A stretch of DNA of 64,000 nucleotides from Pseudomonadota bacterium (lineage in GTDB: Bacteria; Pseudomonadota; Alphaproteobacteria; Acetobacterales; Acetobacteraceae), in NCBI GenBank assembly GCA_021780935.1, contig JAJXXT010000024.1:74986-138985 (forward strand), written 5' to 3'. The notes beneath the pieces are model-generated. The model did not search any database and was not told the origin of the DNA. It saw nothing but the letters and a program-made list of their open reading frames with translations. How positions within the stretch are numbered: position 1 is the stretch's first letter; every line of letters starts with the position of its first letter. The position numbers and the translations under genes were made by a program. Below, one piece after another: positions 49,494-59,500 of this stretch.

Positions 49494-51323
49494 GTGGCGG
49501 TGCGCGCGCCCGCCATCAGGGCGTCGAGCGAATACGTGGCCCCGATGCTTGATCGTCTCCTGCCCAAGGTCGTGCTGGGGCCGGAGGCCTCGCTGCGTCG
49601 CGCCCGCGCGCTGATCGCGGCCGGCAAACGCGCGCTCGCCATGCCGTTGCTGGCGCGCGCCGCCGCTGCCGGGCTGCCCGAGGCGCAGTACCACCTGGCC
49701 CGCTGCTATTTCGAGGGTGCCGGCGTGCCCCAAAGCATCCCGGAGGGTTTGCGCTGGCTGGAAGGTGCCGCAGGGCGGGGCAATGTCGAGGCGCAGAACC
49801 TGCTCGCCACGCTCTACCTCCAGGGTATCGTTCCCCAGCACGACACCGCCGTGGACCGGCTTTTCGACGCCGCCACCCCGCGGGCTGGCGGCACGGACTG
49901 GTCCCGCGCGCGCATCTGGGCGGAGCGAGCGGCCGAAGCCGGCTCGCCGGAGGGCCAGGCCACGCTCGCCTTCATCCTCACCACGGGGCCCGAGGAGGGG
50001 CGTGATCACGACCGCGCGGCGGCGCTGTACGATGCTTCGGCCGCGTCGGGCTGGCCGCAGGGTTGCCTCGGTGCCGCGACGCTGCGCCTCGCCCGCGTGA
50101 CCGCGGACCCGGCGCTTGCGGCAGCAACGGATTTTGCGGCGATCACGGCCCTTCTTACCCATGCCGCCGACGCCGGCATCGCCATGGCGAGCGCGGTGCT
50201 GAGCGACATGGCGGAGCGTGGGCATGGCGGGCCCGCCGATCCCGTGGCGGCCGTGCGCCATCTCGCCACCGCCGCCGAGCGCGGGCTGCGCTCGGCCCAG
50301 GCACGCTACGGGCGGCTGCTGATGTTGGGAAAGGATGTCGAGCAAGATGTGATCCTCGGCGAATCCCTGCTGCGCCGTGCCGCCCTGGCAGGTGACCGCG
50401 ACGCCGCTGCCTACCTCGGCGACCTCTACGCGCGCGGCGGCGAGCTGCCCCCCAACCACACCGAGGCGGCGATGTGGTACCGTCGCGCGATGGAACTGGG
50501 CCATGGCGCGGCGGCACGTGCGCTTGGCCTGTTGCACCTGACGGGGGCCGGCACCTCGCGCGACCCGCAGGAGGCGGCCCGCCTGTTCCGAGTTGCCGCC
50601 GAAGCCGGCGATCAGCACGCCGCCAGTCAGCTCACCGGCCTGATCGCCAATGCCGACGCGGGGCCGGAGGCGCATGCCATCAGCCACGCCTGGTTTGCCG
50701 ATGCGGCTGCGAAGGGCGACCTCATTGCCGCGTTCAACCTCGGCATCTGCCTCGCCGACGGCATCGGCGCCGAACGCGACGACGTTGCCGCCGTCGCCTG
50801 GCTGCGCCGCGCCGCGGACGGCATCATCAACGCCCAGTTCCGCTACGGCCTGATGGTCCTCGCTGGGCGTGGCGTGGCGGCAGACCCGGTGGAGGCCCGC
50901 GCCTGGATTGCGCGGGCGGCCGCCGCCGGCATGACCGAGGCCATGCTTGTGCTCGCCGATCTCCTGGTTGCCGGCACCGGCGGTCCGCGCGACCACGCGC
51001 AGGCGCTCGCTCTTTACCAAAGGGCAGCCGAGGCCGGTGTGCCCCAGGCGATGTTCGCCTTGGGCGCCATGCTCGGCGGCGGCCACGATGTGCCGTGGGA
51101 CCGTCCGGCGGCGCAGCACTGGTTTCACGAGGCGGCGCAACGCGGCCACGGGCTGGCGCAGCTCATGCTCGGCCGCTACCTCGCGCGCGGCATCGCTGGC
51201 GAGCGCGATCCCACGGCGGCGCGAATCTGGCTGGAACGAGCGCAGGCGCAGGGTCACGCAGAGGCGGCGGCCGATCTCAGGGTGCTGGGTTCGGCGGAGC
51301 CTCCGTCCGCCACCGCCGCCTGA
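49494..51323 (+). CDS. Sel1-repeat protein in the secretion cluster
   Basis: The 609-residue protein is built of many Sel1-type repeats of about 36 residues (for example AEAGVPQAMFALGAMLGGG, AQYHLARCYFEGAGVPQ). It has no signal peptide. Such solenoids bind proteins; here it may act as a scaffold between the exporter and its substrates or the glycosyltransferases. A GTG at 49494 directly follows the HlyD stop. An ATG at 49545 would remove 17 residues. It is co-directional with the T1SS genes and the GT fusion. Confidence 0.88.
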   Translation: MAVRAPAIRASSEYVAPMLDRLLPKVVLGPEASLRRARALIAAGKRALAMPLLARAAAAGLPEAQYHLARCYFEGAGVPQSIPEGLRWLEGAAGRGNVEAQNLLATLYLQGIVPQHDTAVDRLFDAATPRAGGTDWSRARIWAERAAEAGSPEGQATLAFILTTGPEEGRDHDRAAALYDASAASGWPQGCLGAATLRLARVTADPALAAATDFAAITALLTHAADAGIAMASAVLSDMAERGHGGPADPVAAVRHLATAAERGLRSAQARYGRLLMLGKDVEQDVILGESLLRRAALAGDRDAAAYLGDLYARGGELPPNHTEAAMWYRRAMELGHGAAARALGLLHLTGAGTSRDPQEAARLFRVAAEAGDQHAASQLTGLIANADAGPEAHAISHAWFADAAAKGDLIAAFNLGICLADGIGAERDDVAAVAWLRRAADGIINAQFRYGLMVLAGRGVAADPVEARAWIARAAAAGMTEAMLVLADLLVAGTGGPRDHAQALALYQRAAEAGVPQAMFALGAMLGGGHDVPWDRPAAQHWFHEAAQRGHGLAQLMLGRYLARGIAGERDPTAARIWLERAQAQGHAEAAADLRVLGSAEPPSATAA

Positions 51324-51337
51324 CGGGGCGGCCGATT

Positions 51338-54223
51338 TTGAGTACGATATCGGAACAATGGCGGCGTGAGGCGCAGGACGCCGTCACCGCCGCCCAGCTC
51401 GCTGAGCAGACGGGCGACCGCGCCCGGTGCCGCGCTTGGCTCGAACGCGCACACCGCTTGGCGCCGGCCGATCCAGCCGTGGCGTTCCTGCTCGCGCAAC
51501 GGCGCCTTGCCGACGGCGCACCGCGCGAGGCAGCGGAACTGCTGGAGCATGTCGCGCGCGAGGTGGCGATGCGCGAGGCGTGGTGGACACTCGCCGCGGC
51601 CCGTCTGCGTCTGCGTGACGCGCCAGGCGCCGCGATGGCCCTCACGGAGGCCTTGCGTCGTTTCCGCCTGCCCGATCCCGTGCCCGGCATCGCCGCCGCG
51701 ATCGCGCGCGAAGCCGGTTGTCCCGGGTGGTGCGGCCTGGGGCCAGGCGGGCCGCTTGGCATGACACTGTCCGGTGCGAAGGCCCTACGCCGACGGCGCG
51801 CGGGCGGGGCCATCGCGTTCCTCGCCGGCGGACACGAGTTGCTCGGCTCGCCGCTCGATCCCGCCGTGCTCACACGGGTGGAGGGCGCGGTCCGCGCCGA
51901 GGGCACGATTCTGGTGGGCTGGGCCTGGCACCCTGCGGACCCCGATCACGATCCCGTGCTCACCCTCGCGGGTGGCGGCGGCGTGCGGCGCATCACGGCC
52001 ACGGACCGCTCCATAAAGGCGCCACGCCCGCTGCTGCAGGCGCGCGGCTTTCGGATTCCGCTCACGCCGCGCGACGCGGTGGGACCGGTCGACATCTCGG
52101 CTGGCGGCCGCGCACTAACCGGCAGCCCGCTTGACCCGTTCGCCGAGCACCGCGCCGCGCGGGCGCATGGCGAGGCGCTGGCGCGCGCCTATCCCGCCGC
52201 CGGGCGCGATCGTCCGATCCCGCCGTTCGCGGTTCACGCGGACGTTGTCGGCCAGCCTGCGCGCGCCGCCGCGCGCCCAGGGCGCCCGGTCGCGGTCGTC
52301 TTGCCGGTGTATGGCACCGGCAGCCATGAAAACCGGGAGGCAACGCTCGCCTGCCTTGCCGCCCTTGCTGCGACGCTGCCCCGGCGCTCGGCCCTGGTCA
52401 TCGTCGATGATGCCAGCACCGACGCGGCACTGGTTGCAGCCCTCGACCAGCACGCCGCGCGGCCAGGCGTGAGTTTGTTACGACTTCACCATAATCTCGG
52501 GTTCTGCGCCGCTGCCAATGCGGGGCTGCGTGCGGCTTTGGGTCTTGGCCGCGCGCGTGACATCGTGCTGCTCAACAGCGATACGATTCCGGCGCCCGGG
52601 TGGCTCGAGCGCCTGCGTGAGGCGACGCACGCTGCCCCCGATATCGGCACCGCCTCGCCGCTCTCCAACGAAGCCACCATCCTTTCCTACCCGCGCGCCG
52701 ACCGGCGCAACGACATGCCGGGCGATGTCGCGGCAATGGGCGAGCTCGTCGAGGCTGCTGGCGCTGCCTCGGTCGATATACCCACCGGTATCGGCTTTTG
52801 CCTCTACATCCGTCGGGAATGCATCGAGGCGACCGGCCTGCTGCGCGCCGATCTCTTTGCGCAGGGTTATGGCGAGGAGAACGATTTCTGCCGCCGTGCC
52901 GCCTGGCTCGGCTGGCGGCATATCGCGGTGCCGCGCGCCTATGTCGCGCATCGCGGCGGAGAAAGTTTTGGCGCCGCAACAACCTCCCTGGTCGAACGCA
53001 ACACGGCGGCGATGGAGCGGCTGCACCCCGGCTATGCGGCCTCGATCGAAAAATGGATCGCGGCCGACCCGCTTGGCCCTGCCCGGCGTGCCATGGACGA
53101 GCAGCGGCTCGCGGACAGGGAGCGGGGCAGGGCGGTGCTGCTTGTCTCACACGACGACGGCGGGGGCGTGGAGCGCGCGGTGCGGGCGCGCGCCGCGGAA
53201 CTGGCGGCCGAGGGGCATGCCCCGCTGCTACTGCGCCCGGTCCTGCTCGGCGACGGCGAGGGTGAAACGCGCTATCGCGCGGGCGAGGTCCGGCTTGACG
53301 ACAGCACGGGTGCGTTTCCCAACCTCGTCTTCCGCGTGCCGGACGAACTCTCCTCCCTCCGCGCACTGCTGCGCCGGCGGCGGGTGCGTGCGGTCGAGAT
53401 CCATCACCTGCTCGGTCTTCACCGCTCGGTCGTGAGCCTGGCGCGAGCGCTGCGCGTCCCGCTCGCCTGGCACGTGCACGATTATGCCTGCGTCTGCCCG
53501 CGCGTCACCTTCTCGCTGCCGGATGGCCGCTATTGTGGTGAGCCGGCGCCGGTCGCCGCCTGCGAGGCCTGCATCGCCGATCACGGGAGGCGCGATGGCA
53601 GCGATCTTCCGGTCGCCGCCCTGCGCGCGGCCAGTGCGGCCGCGATGGCGGCGGCCCCCGTCATTGTCCCGTCCGTCGATGTCGCGACCCGTCTCGCGCG
53701 CCATCTGCCGGCCATCGCGGCGCGCGTCGCGAGACCGGAGAGCGATGCCGAGCTGCCGCCGCTGGCGGCACCTCCCGCCGGGTCGCGCCGACGGGTTGCC
53801 ATCGCCGGCGCGATCGGTCCCGAAAAGGGCTACGACGTGCTGCTCGCTTGCGCGCGCGACGCCGCCCAGCGCGACCTGCCGCTCGAGTTCGTTCTCGTCG
53901 GCTACAGCCTCGACGATGCGCGCCTGCTCGCCACGGGTCGCGCCTGGGTCACCGGCCGCTACGACGAGGCCGAGGGTGAGGCGCTGCTGCGCCGGCAGAA
54001 CGCATCGCTTGCCTTCATTCCCTCGACCTGTCCGGAGACCTGGTGTTTTGCGCTGTCGCTCGCCTGGCGCGCGGGGCTTGCCGCCTGCGCCTTCGACCTG
54101 GGCGCGCAGGCGGAACGGGTGCGCGCCACCGGCCGCGGCTTCCTGCTGCCGCTCGGTCTGTCGGCCGCCGGCATCAACGCGGCCCTGCTCGCCGCCTCGC
54201 CTCTTGCCTTGCGCCCCGGTTGA
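51338..54223 (+). CDS. multidomain glycosyltransferase: TPR-like, GWA domain, GT2 and GT4
   Basis: The 961-residue protein has four parts. Residues 1-120 form TPR-like helices. Residues about 185-260 form a small beta domain around ILVGWAWHPADPDHDPVL. A GT2 domain spans about 315-580 (VAVVLPVYGTG, ALVIVDDASTDAAL, IVLLNSDTIPAPGWLERL, and the late acid site GYGEENDFCRRAAWLGWR). A GT4-like domain spans about 600-961 (VLLVSHDDGGGVERAV, AIAGAIGPEKGYDVLLACA, STCPETWCFALSLAWR). The start is a TTG 14 bp after the Sel1 stop. It probably glycosylates surface or secreted proteins. Confidence 0.85.
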   Translation: MSTISEQWRREAQDAVTAAQLAEQTGDRARCRAWLERAHRLAPADPAVAFLLAQRRLADGAPREAAELLEHVAREVAMREAWWTLAAARLRLRDAPGAAMALTEALRRFRLPDPVPGIAAAIAREAGCPGWCGLGPGGPLGMTLSGAKALRRRRAGGAIAFLAGGHELLGSPLDPAVLTRVEGAVRAEGTILVGWAWHPADPDHDPVLTLAGGGGVRRITATDRSIKAPRPLLQARGFRIPLTPRDAVGPVDISAGGRALTGSPLDPFAEHRAARAHGEALARAYPAAGRDRPIPPFAVHADVVGQPARAAARPGRPVAVVLPVYGTGSHENREATLACLAALAATLPRRSALVIVDDASTDAALVAALDQHAARPGVSLLRLHHNLGFCAAANAGLRAALGLGRARDIVLLNSDTIPAPGWLERLREATHAAPDIGTASPLSNEATILSYPRADRRNDMPGDVAAMGELVEAAGAASVDIPTGIGFCLYIRRECIEATGLLRADLFAQGYGEENDFCRRAAWLGWRHIAVPRAYVAHRGGESFGAATTSLVERNTAAMERLHPGYAASIEKWIAADPLGPARRAMDEQRLADRERGRAVLLVSHDDGGGVERAVRARAAELAAEGHAPLLLRPVLLGDGEGETRYRAGEVRLDDSTGAFPNLVFRVPDELSSLRALLRRRRVRAVEIHHLLGLHRSVVSLARALRVPLAWHVHDYACVCPRVTFSLPDGRYCGEPAPVAACEACIADHGRRDGSDLPVAALRAASAAAMAAAPVIVPSVDVATRLARHLPAIAARVARPESDAELPPLAAPPAGSRRRVAIAGAIGPEKGYDVLLACARDAAQRDLPLEFVLVGYSLDDARLLATGRAWVTGRYDEAEGEALLRRQNASLAFIPSTCPETWCFALSLAWRAGLAACAFDLGAQAERVRATGRGFLLPLGLSAAGINAALLAASPLALRPG

Positions 54224-54259
54224 CGCGAAACAGAACGGGCTCCCAATCGACCCGCTCTG

Positions 54260-54291
54260 CTGCCTCCCCAGTCTCCTGCCTCCCCAGTCTC
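54260..54291. repeat. two tandem 16-bp repeats
   Basis: CTGCCTCCCCAGTCTC occurs twice in a row (54260-54275 and 54276-54291), followed by a decayed third copy. It lies in the 125-bp gap after the GT2-GT4 gene and before the ChW-like protein gene. Confidence 0.85.
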
Positions 54292-54348
54292 TTGCCGCCC
54301 CGCTGCCTCCCGACCAGTCACCTCATGCAAACCGATTGGAACTCCGGA

Positions 54349-55209
54349 ATGTCGGAAGCCGCCGCCCGTCCAGCCGCCTCACTGATCGAGGAGTTGAAGG
54401 TCACCGGTCACCTCATGGCACTGGACGCCGGGCTCTATTGCATCACGGCGTCACGCAGCCCTGCGGCCGGTGGTCCCAGCGGCCTGCCGGCGGTGCGCAT
54501 CACGCCCTCACCAGGGCCCTCGGGCCGGCCGGAGGCGGTGACGGTGCGCACGTTCCGCGCAGACGGGTTGCTGTCCGGTACCGGCGATGCCGCCCTGGTG
54601 CGGATCGAGGGCGGGCCGGCGCAGGTGCTGGTGACCGTCTATCAGGCCCAGGGTGTGCCGGATGCGGCCCCCAGACTCCAGGTCATGCGCCTTTCCGAGC
54701 CCGGCACGGATGCCGGCGCTGTCCCTGTCGCGGCTGGCGAGGCCGCCGCTGCCGCGCCGCCGCGTAAGACCGAAGTGCTGGCGCATTTGCAGGCGCAGGG
54801 TGACACGGCCGTGCCGCTCGGCGAATGGATGGGCGAGCGGGGGTCCGGCCGCTGGATCGAGGGTTTTGCCATCGCGCCGGAGGGTGTGGCGCCGGCGGAC
54901 ATCGAGTACCAGGCGGTGCTGGGCAAGGGTTGGCTTTCGCCTTGGGTGGAAGGCGGGCAGTTCTGTGGCAGCCGCGGCATGGCGCTGCCCGTGCTTGGGC
55001 TGCGGGTTCGCCTGCGTAACGACCTCGGCAAGTCGAGCCAGCTTCGCATCGAGGCCAGCTTCGTTGATGGCAGTGCTGCCGGTCCGGTCGGCGACGGCGA
55101 GGTTTGCGAGAGCCCGGCCTTGTCGCCGCTCGAAGCATTCCGCATCGAGCTGCTGGCGCGCGGCGAAGCCGGCGACAAGCCGGGGCGGGCTTCCCGCCGC
55201 AAGGCCTGA
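54349..55209 (+). CDS. protein with a ChW-like (hydrophobic W) motif
   Basis: The 286-residue protein is not firmly recognised. No signal peptide is seen. Residues about 1-115 look like a beta-sandwich. Residues about 155-230 contain a segment resembling the Clostridial hydrophobic-with-W repeat: IEYQAVLGKGWLSPWVEGGQ, followed by CGSRGMALPVLGLRVRL. That repeat is otherwise known mainly from Firmicute cell-surface proteins and can bind carbohydrate or protein. An ATG at 54325 would add eight residues. It lies between two glycosyltransferase genes and could bind the glycan or the adhesin. Confidence 0.6.
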   Translation: MSEAAARPAASLIEELKVTGHLMALDAGLYCITASRSPAAGGPSGLPAVRITPSPGPSGRPEAVTVRTFRADGLLSGTGDAALVRIEGGPAQVLVTVYQAQGVPDAAPRLQVMRLSEPGTDAGAVPVAAGEAAAAAPPRKTEVLAHLQAQGDTAVPLGEWMGERGSGRWIEGFAIAPEGVAPADIEYQAVLGKGWLSPWVEGGQFCGSRGMALPVLGLRVRLRNDLGKSSQLRIEASFVDGSAAGPVGDGEVCESPALSPLEAFRIELLARGEAGDKPGRASRRKA

Positions 55210-55221
55210 CCCGCCGCGGCC

Positions 55222-56499
55222 TTGCGCTACCTTTTCGTCCATCAGAACTTCCCCGGCCAGTTCCTGCACCTGATCCGCAGGCTGCGCGAAGAGGGCGGAC
55301 ACGAACTCGTCTTCATCTCCGAACCCAACAATACGCAGCTCGCGGGCGTGCGCCGCGTCGTCTACGGCATGCCGGACTACGTGGTGGATGCGGTCCACCC
55401 GCACGCTCGCGACTGGGACCGCGCGGTACGCCGGGCGGAGCAGGTGGCGATTGTCGCGCGCAACCTCAAGGCGCTCGGCTTCAAGCCGGATATCATCATC
55501 GGTCACCACGGCTGGGGCGAGTTGCTCGACCTCAACCAGGTGTTTCCGGGCGTGCCGATCCTCGGCTATTTCGAGTTCTACTACGGCACCGACGGCGCCG
55601 ATGTCGGCTTCGACCCCGAGTTCCCGGCCGACGCGGTGCAGCGCCTGCGCATCCCCGGCATGAACCACGTCAATCACGCGGCGCTGGCGCTCGGCCAGCA
55701 CGGGCAGACCCCCACGCGCTATCAGCTCACCCGCTACCCGGCCTGGGCGCAGCCAGGTATCCATTTGCTCGAGGAGGGCGTCTCGCTCGACGACCTGGCG
55801 CCCGATCCCGCGCTGCGCCGCCGGCGGTTCGCGATCGGCGATTTCACCGTCGGCCCAGGTGACCGGCTCGTCACCTATGTCGCGCGCAATCTCGAACCCT
55901 ATCGCGGCTACCACACCATGCTGCGCGCGCTGCCATCATTGCTGAAGCGCAAGGATATCAAGGTCGTTCTCGTGGGTGGTGACGAGGTGAGCTATGGCCC
56001 GCGCCTCGCCACCGGCTCGTGGCGCGACCACTACCTCCGGGAAATGCAGGGCCAATACGACACCAGCCGCGTTCTGCTGCCGGGCCAGGTGCCCTACGAT
56101 GTCTATCGCGGCTTGCTCAAGCGCTCGGACGTGCATGTCTACCTCACCTATCCGTTCGTCGTTTCGTGGTCGTTGCGGGAGGCGCTGGGCGCTGGCTGCG
56201 CCCTTGTGGCCGCCGATGTGGAGCCGGTGCGCGAGTTCATCACGCATGGCGAGACCGGGCTGCTGACGCCGGCGCTCGACCCCGCCAAGCTCGCCGACAA
56301 CGTGCTTACCCTGCTCGAGGATCGGCCGCTTGCCGAGGCGCTGCGCCACCGCGCGCGCGCCTGGGCGGAGCAGCACCTCAGAATGGAGGCCTACCTCGAT
56401 GCCTACCAGGCGCTGATCGGACAGATCACGGGGATGGAGCCGGCCAAACCCGTAGCCGCTTCGACACGCCGCCGGTCACGCATCTCCACACCGCCCTGA
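55222..56499 (+). CDS. GT4-family glycosyltransferase
   Basis: The 425-residue GT-B enzyme begins LRYLFVHQNFPGQFLHLIRR (Glyco_trans_4_3-type N-terminus), with IIIGHHGWGELLDLNQVFPG and GYFEFYYGTDGADVGFDPEF. The donor domain has VTYVARNLEPYRGYHTMLR, VVLVGGDEVSYG and VVSWSLREALGAGCALVAAD. The start is a TTG at 55222, 12 bp after the previous stop. Its stop codon lies in the first of five 15-bp repeats. Probably the second sugar transferase of the same glycosylation unit. Confidence 0.9.
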   Translation: MRYLFVHQNFPGQFLHLIRRLREEGGHELVFISEPNNTQLAGVRRVVYGMPDYVVDAVHPHARDWDRAVRRAEQVAIVARNLKALGFKPDIIIGHHGWGELLDLNQVFPGVPILGYFEFYYGTDGADVGFDPEFPADAVQRLRIPGMNHVNHAALALGQHGQTPTRYQLTRYPAWAQPGIHLLEEGVSLDDLAPDPALRRRRFAIGDFTVGPGDRLVTYVARNLEPYRGYHTMLRALPSLLKRKDIKVVLVGGDEVSYGPRLATGSWRDHYLREMQGQYDTSRVLLPGQVPYDVYRGLLKRSDVHVYLTYPFVVSWSLREALGAGCALVAADVEPVREFITHGETGLLTPALDPAKLADNVLTLLEDRPLAEALRHRARAWAEQHLRMEAYLDAYQALIGQITGMEPAKPVAASTRRRSRISTPP

Positions 56500-56570
56500 G
56501 TCAGGCCCCCCTGAGTCACGCCCCCCTGAGTAAGGCCGCGCTGAGTCAGGCCACGCTGGCTCAGGCGGCG
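56496..56570. repeat. five tandem 15-bp repeats between convergent genes
   Basis: Five copies of a 15-bp unit, CTGAGTCAGGCCCCC and variants, run without gaps (56496, 56511, 56526, 56541, 56556). The first contains the TGA of the GT4 gene, and the last contains the stop (TCA on the plus strand) of the opposing Hint-domain gene. Copy-number change would leave both products intact. Confidence 0.9.
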
Positions 56571-59500
56571 CGCAGGCGCCCGGGTGCGGACAGCGGCGCG
56601 CCGTCGGCTTCGCGACGGAAGGCGATCTCGTGTGCCGCAACGTCCTCCGGCGGCACGAACTCGAAGCCGTGATGGCCGGTCCCGAACCCGGCCCGCGCGA
56701 GGTCCGGCCGCCACCAGTTCGCGACCACCCGGCCCACGCCATGGCCGCCCAGCATCGCCTCGAGCGTAACACCGCGATCGGGAATGCCGAGATCCACCGC
56801 CCACCCCGAGATCATTTCTTGCGAGACCGTATCGACATGACCGATCAGAGCCCCCGGCGCGCCCGCCTCGCCGAGGCCGCCAGGGTGGCGCAGCCGCTCC
56901 ACCACGTCACCGCCGAGCACCACCGGCGCGCACGATGCCACCGCGCCGGTGCCGCCAGGCGCGGTGTGCGCGTTGGCGAACTGCCCGCGGTTGCCATCAT
57001 CGCGAAAACTCTCCGCGGGGATCCCCTCCGCGACAACAATGTCGTGCCCATCAAGCTCGATATGCACATATGCGATCCTATCCACGTCACGCGCCTGGAC
57101 GATGCTGTTCCCGTCAAGCAGCATTGCCGCAGGCACCAGTACGCCGTCGAGCAGCAACGCATGCATCGGTGAGACGGTGAGGTCGCGCCGCGGCAGACCC
57201 ACACCCAGCGCGCCGGCGCGGATCGTGACCGGCAGCACCAGCGGGTTGCCCGCGACGAGGCGCCCCTCATAGCCACGCCGCCCGATCCAGCGCACCGCCC
57301 GGAACCGGCCGGAGAGGGTCACGACGAGGTCACCCACGGCGAGGTCCTCCACCGCCACCTCGCCCTGGAGTGTGAGTATCCGTGTCCCATGCGCGAAACA
57401 GGCAACCGTCAGCTCCGTCCCTCCCGCCGCGTCGGCGCCGAGGCGATAGGCAAGGCTCGCGCTGTTGCCCATCGTCAACGCGACCGACTGGCTGCCATTG
57501 CCGATCGTCAACGTATCGCCGCTCGCCAGCGTCGTCATCTGCCCGGCCGTGAAGGCGAGGCTGCGCAGGTCCAGCGTCTCCTGATACGTGCTCAGCCCAT
57601 CGATCGTCTGCGCTACCCCGATCGATCCCCCCAGCCACAGGTCTGCGCCATTCTGTAACACCACGTCCCCGGTGCCCGCGACCGATCCCGTGATATCGAG
57701 GATCCCGCTGCCCGCCAGGATGCTCGCCTCGCTGGTGACATCGCTCGCGATGGTGCCGGTGCCGCCGATCGTCCCGCCGGCCTCGACGGTGACGGGGCTG
57801 CTCGTCAGCGTCCCGCCCGAGAGCATGACGGAGCCATCCGCGAACACCGTGACATCGGTCACGTTCACGCTCGCGCCCGCGTCAATGCTCAGCATCCCGC
57901 TGCCGCCCGCCGTCGTCCCCGCGCCGCCGACATCGAGCGTCGCTCCCGTCAGGCTGCTGGCACCCGAGAGCGCGACCGTTCCCGCCGAACCGGCCTGGGC
58001 CGCGATCTCGACCGTCCCCTTCTGGCCATTGACAGGGGCCGACGTCGCGCCGTTCTGGATCAGCAACGTACCCGAACCGCCGTCGCCTACCACGAGCGAT
58101 GAGAAATCCACCGTGCTGCCGCTGCCCGTCGCATCGACCGTGCCCGCAGCGCCGGCCGTGCCGCCGATACTGAGGAGACCGGCCACGCCAACCGTACCCC
58201 CGTTCTCGACCGTGACCTGGGCCGATCCCTTGTCTCCCACCGCCAGGTCTTGCCCGATCTGCCAGGTGCTCTGGTTGATGTCGGCATGCTGCGTCAAACC
58301 GGTCGCCTGGTCCGCGATCGCCACGTTGCCCACGGTGGTCACCAGCGATTTCGATGTGAGCAGCATCGTTGCCTGACCGTAGCTGCCGAGCGACATCGTC
58401 TGGCTTTGCAGCACGCCCGCGTTCAGCGAAAGCACCCCGAAGCCGCCCGCGCTCTCGCCCACGCTGATCTGATCCAGCCCCGCGACGACGGCGCCGAGGT
58501 TGATGGCCGCAGCCCCGGTGCCCGAGGAACCGATATCGAAGTTTCCGCGGGCGTTTAGAAACCCGACATTGACGGTCAGTATTCCGTTGCCGAGGAGGCT
58601 TTCGCCCACGGAAATGTCGCCCTGGAGCAAATTCACTTCGGCGCCCGCGATCATCATCACACCCGACCCCGAGCCGCCGACACTAAGGCCGGTGCCGATA
58701 TTCATCACGCTGGTGGGACCGATGAGCGTGGCGGAACCGATCCCGAGCTGCCCGTCGCCGACCGCGAGTCCGTTGGTCACGTTGGCCGTGCCGCCGCCGG
58801 CCAGGCTGAACGAGCCGTCACCCCGATCGCCGATCGTCATGTCGGCGACCGTCAGCAGGCCGCCATCGACCGTCGCGTTGCCCTCGCTTCCCTGGCTTTC
58901 GCCAGCGATGAAATTGCCGCCTGGTACCGCGATGACCGCGGCGCCGGCGGCGACGGACAGATCGCCAGTCCCTTCGCCGCCGATGGTGATGCCGGTGGCA
59001 CCAAGAATCGCCCCTCCGGATGCGACATCTATGGTGCCGGTTCCCAACTCACCCGCTGAAAGATGGCTGCCGACCGTCACCAAGCCCGTCGGGCCGACCG
59101 ACAGGAAGCCGTTGTTCACCGAGACATCGTTGGCCGTGGCCATCAGGCCGTTGATACTGCCGTTGCCGACACCGATGTTCGGACCTATAGTTTCGGAACC
59201 GAATTCAATGCTGCCAGTGACCCGAAGCACGGAACGGTTGGTCAGAGTCAGCGCACCGGAGCCGTTGCCGCCGATCTCCGTGCTGCCGAGAACGGCCATG
59301 GTGGTGGTGTTGCCATCCAGGGAAATCGTGCCCTGGCTAGAGGCGCCCTGGCTGAACCCCGCGAAGGCGTTCCCGGTCACTTGCGCCTGTGCCCCGGCAC
59401 CGAGTGTCAGCGCGCCAATGCCGCCGGCGGCACCGACTGAAAGTGTGCCGCCGAGCAGCAGAGTGCCCGTGGTGACGGCGGCCTCACCCGTGCCGCCGAT

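Noticed and set aside
48978..51257. 759-codon minus-strand open frame opposite hlyD and the Sel1 gene
   Set aside because: Antisense shadow; Gly/Arg/His-rich without motifs.
56019..56672. frame with pentapeptide-like repeats (ALSQA, PLSHA and similar) taken as a pentapeptide-repeat protein
   Set aside because: Most of the frame lies out of phase inside the GT4 gene; the repeats come from the 15-bp array and no real pentapeptide domain precedes them.
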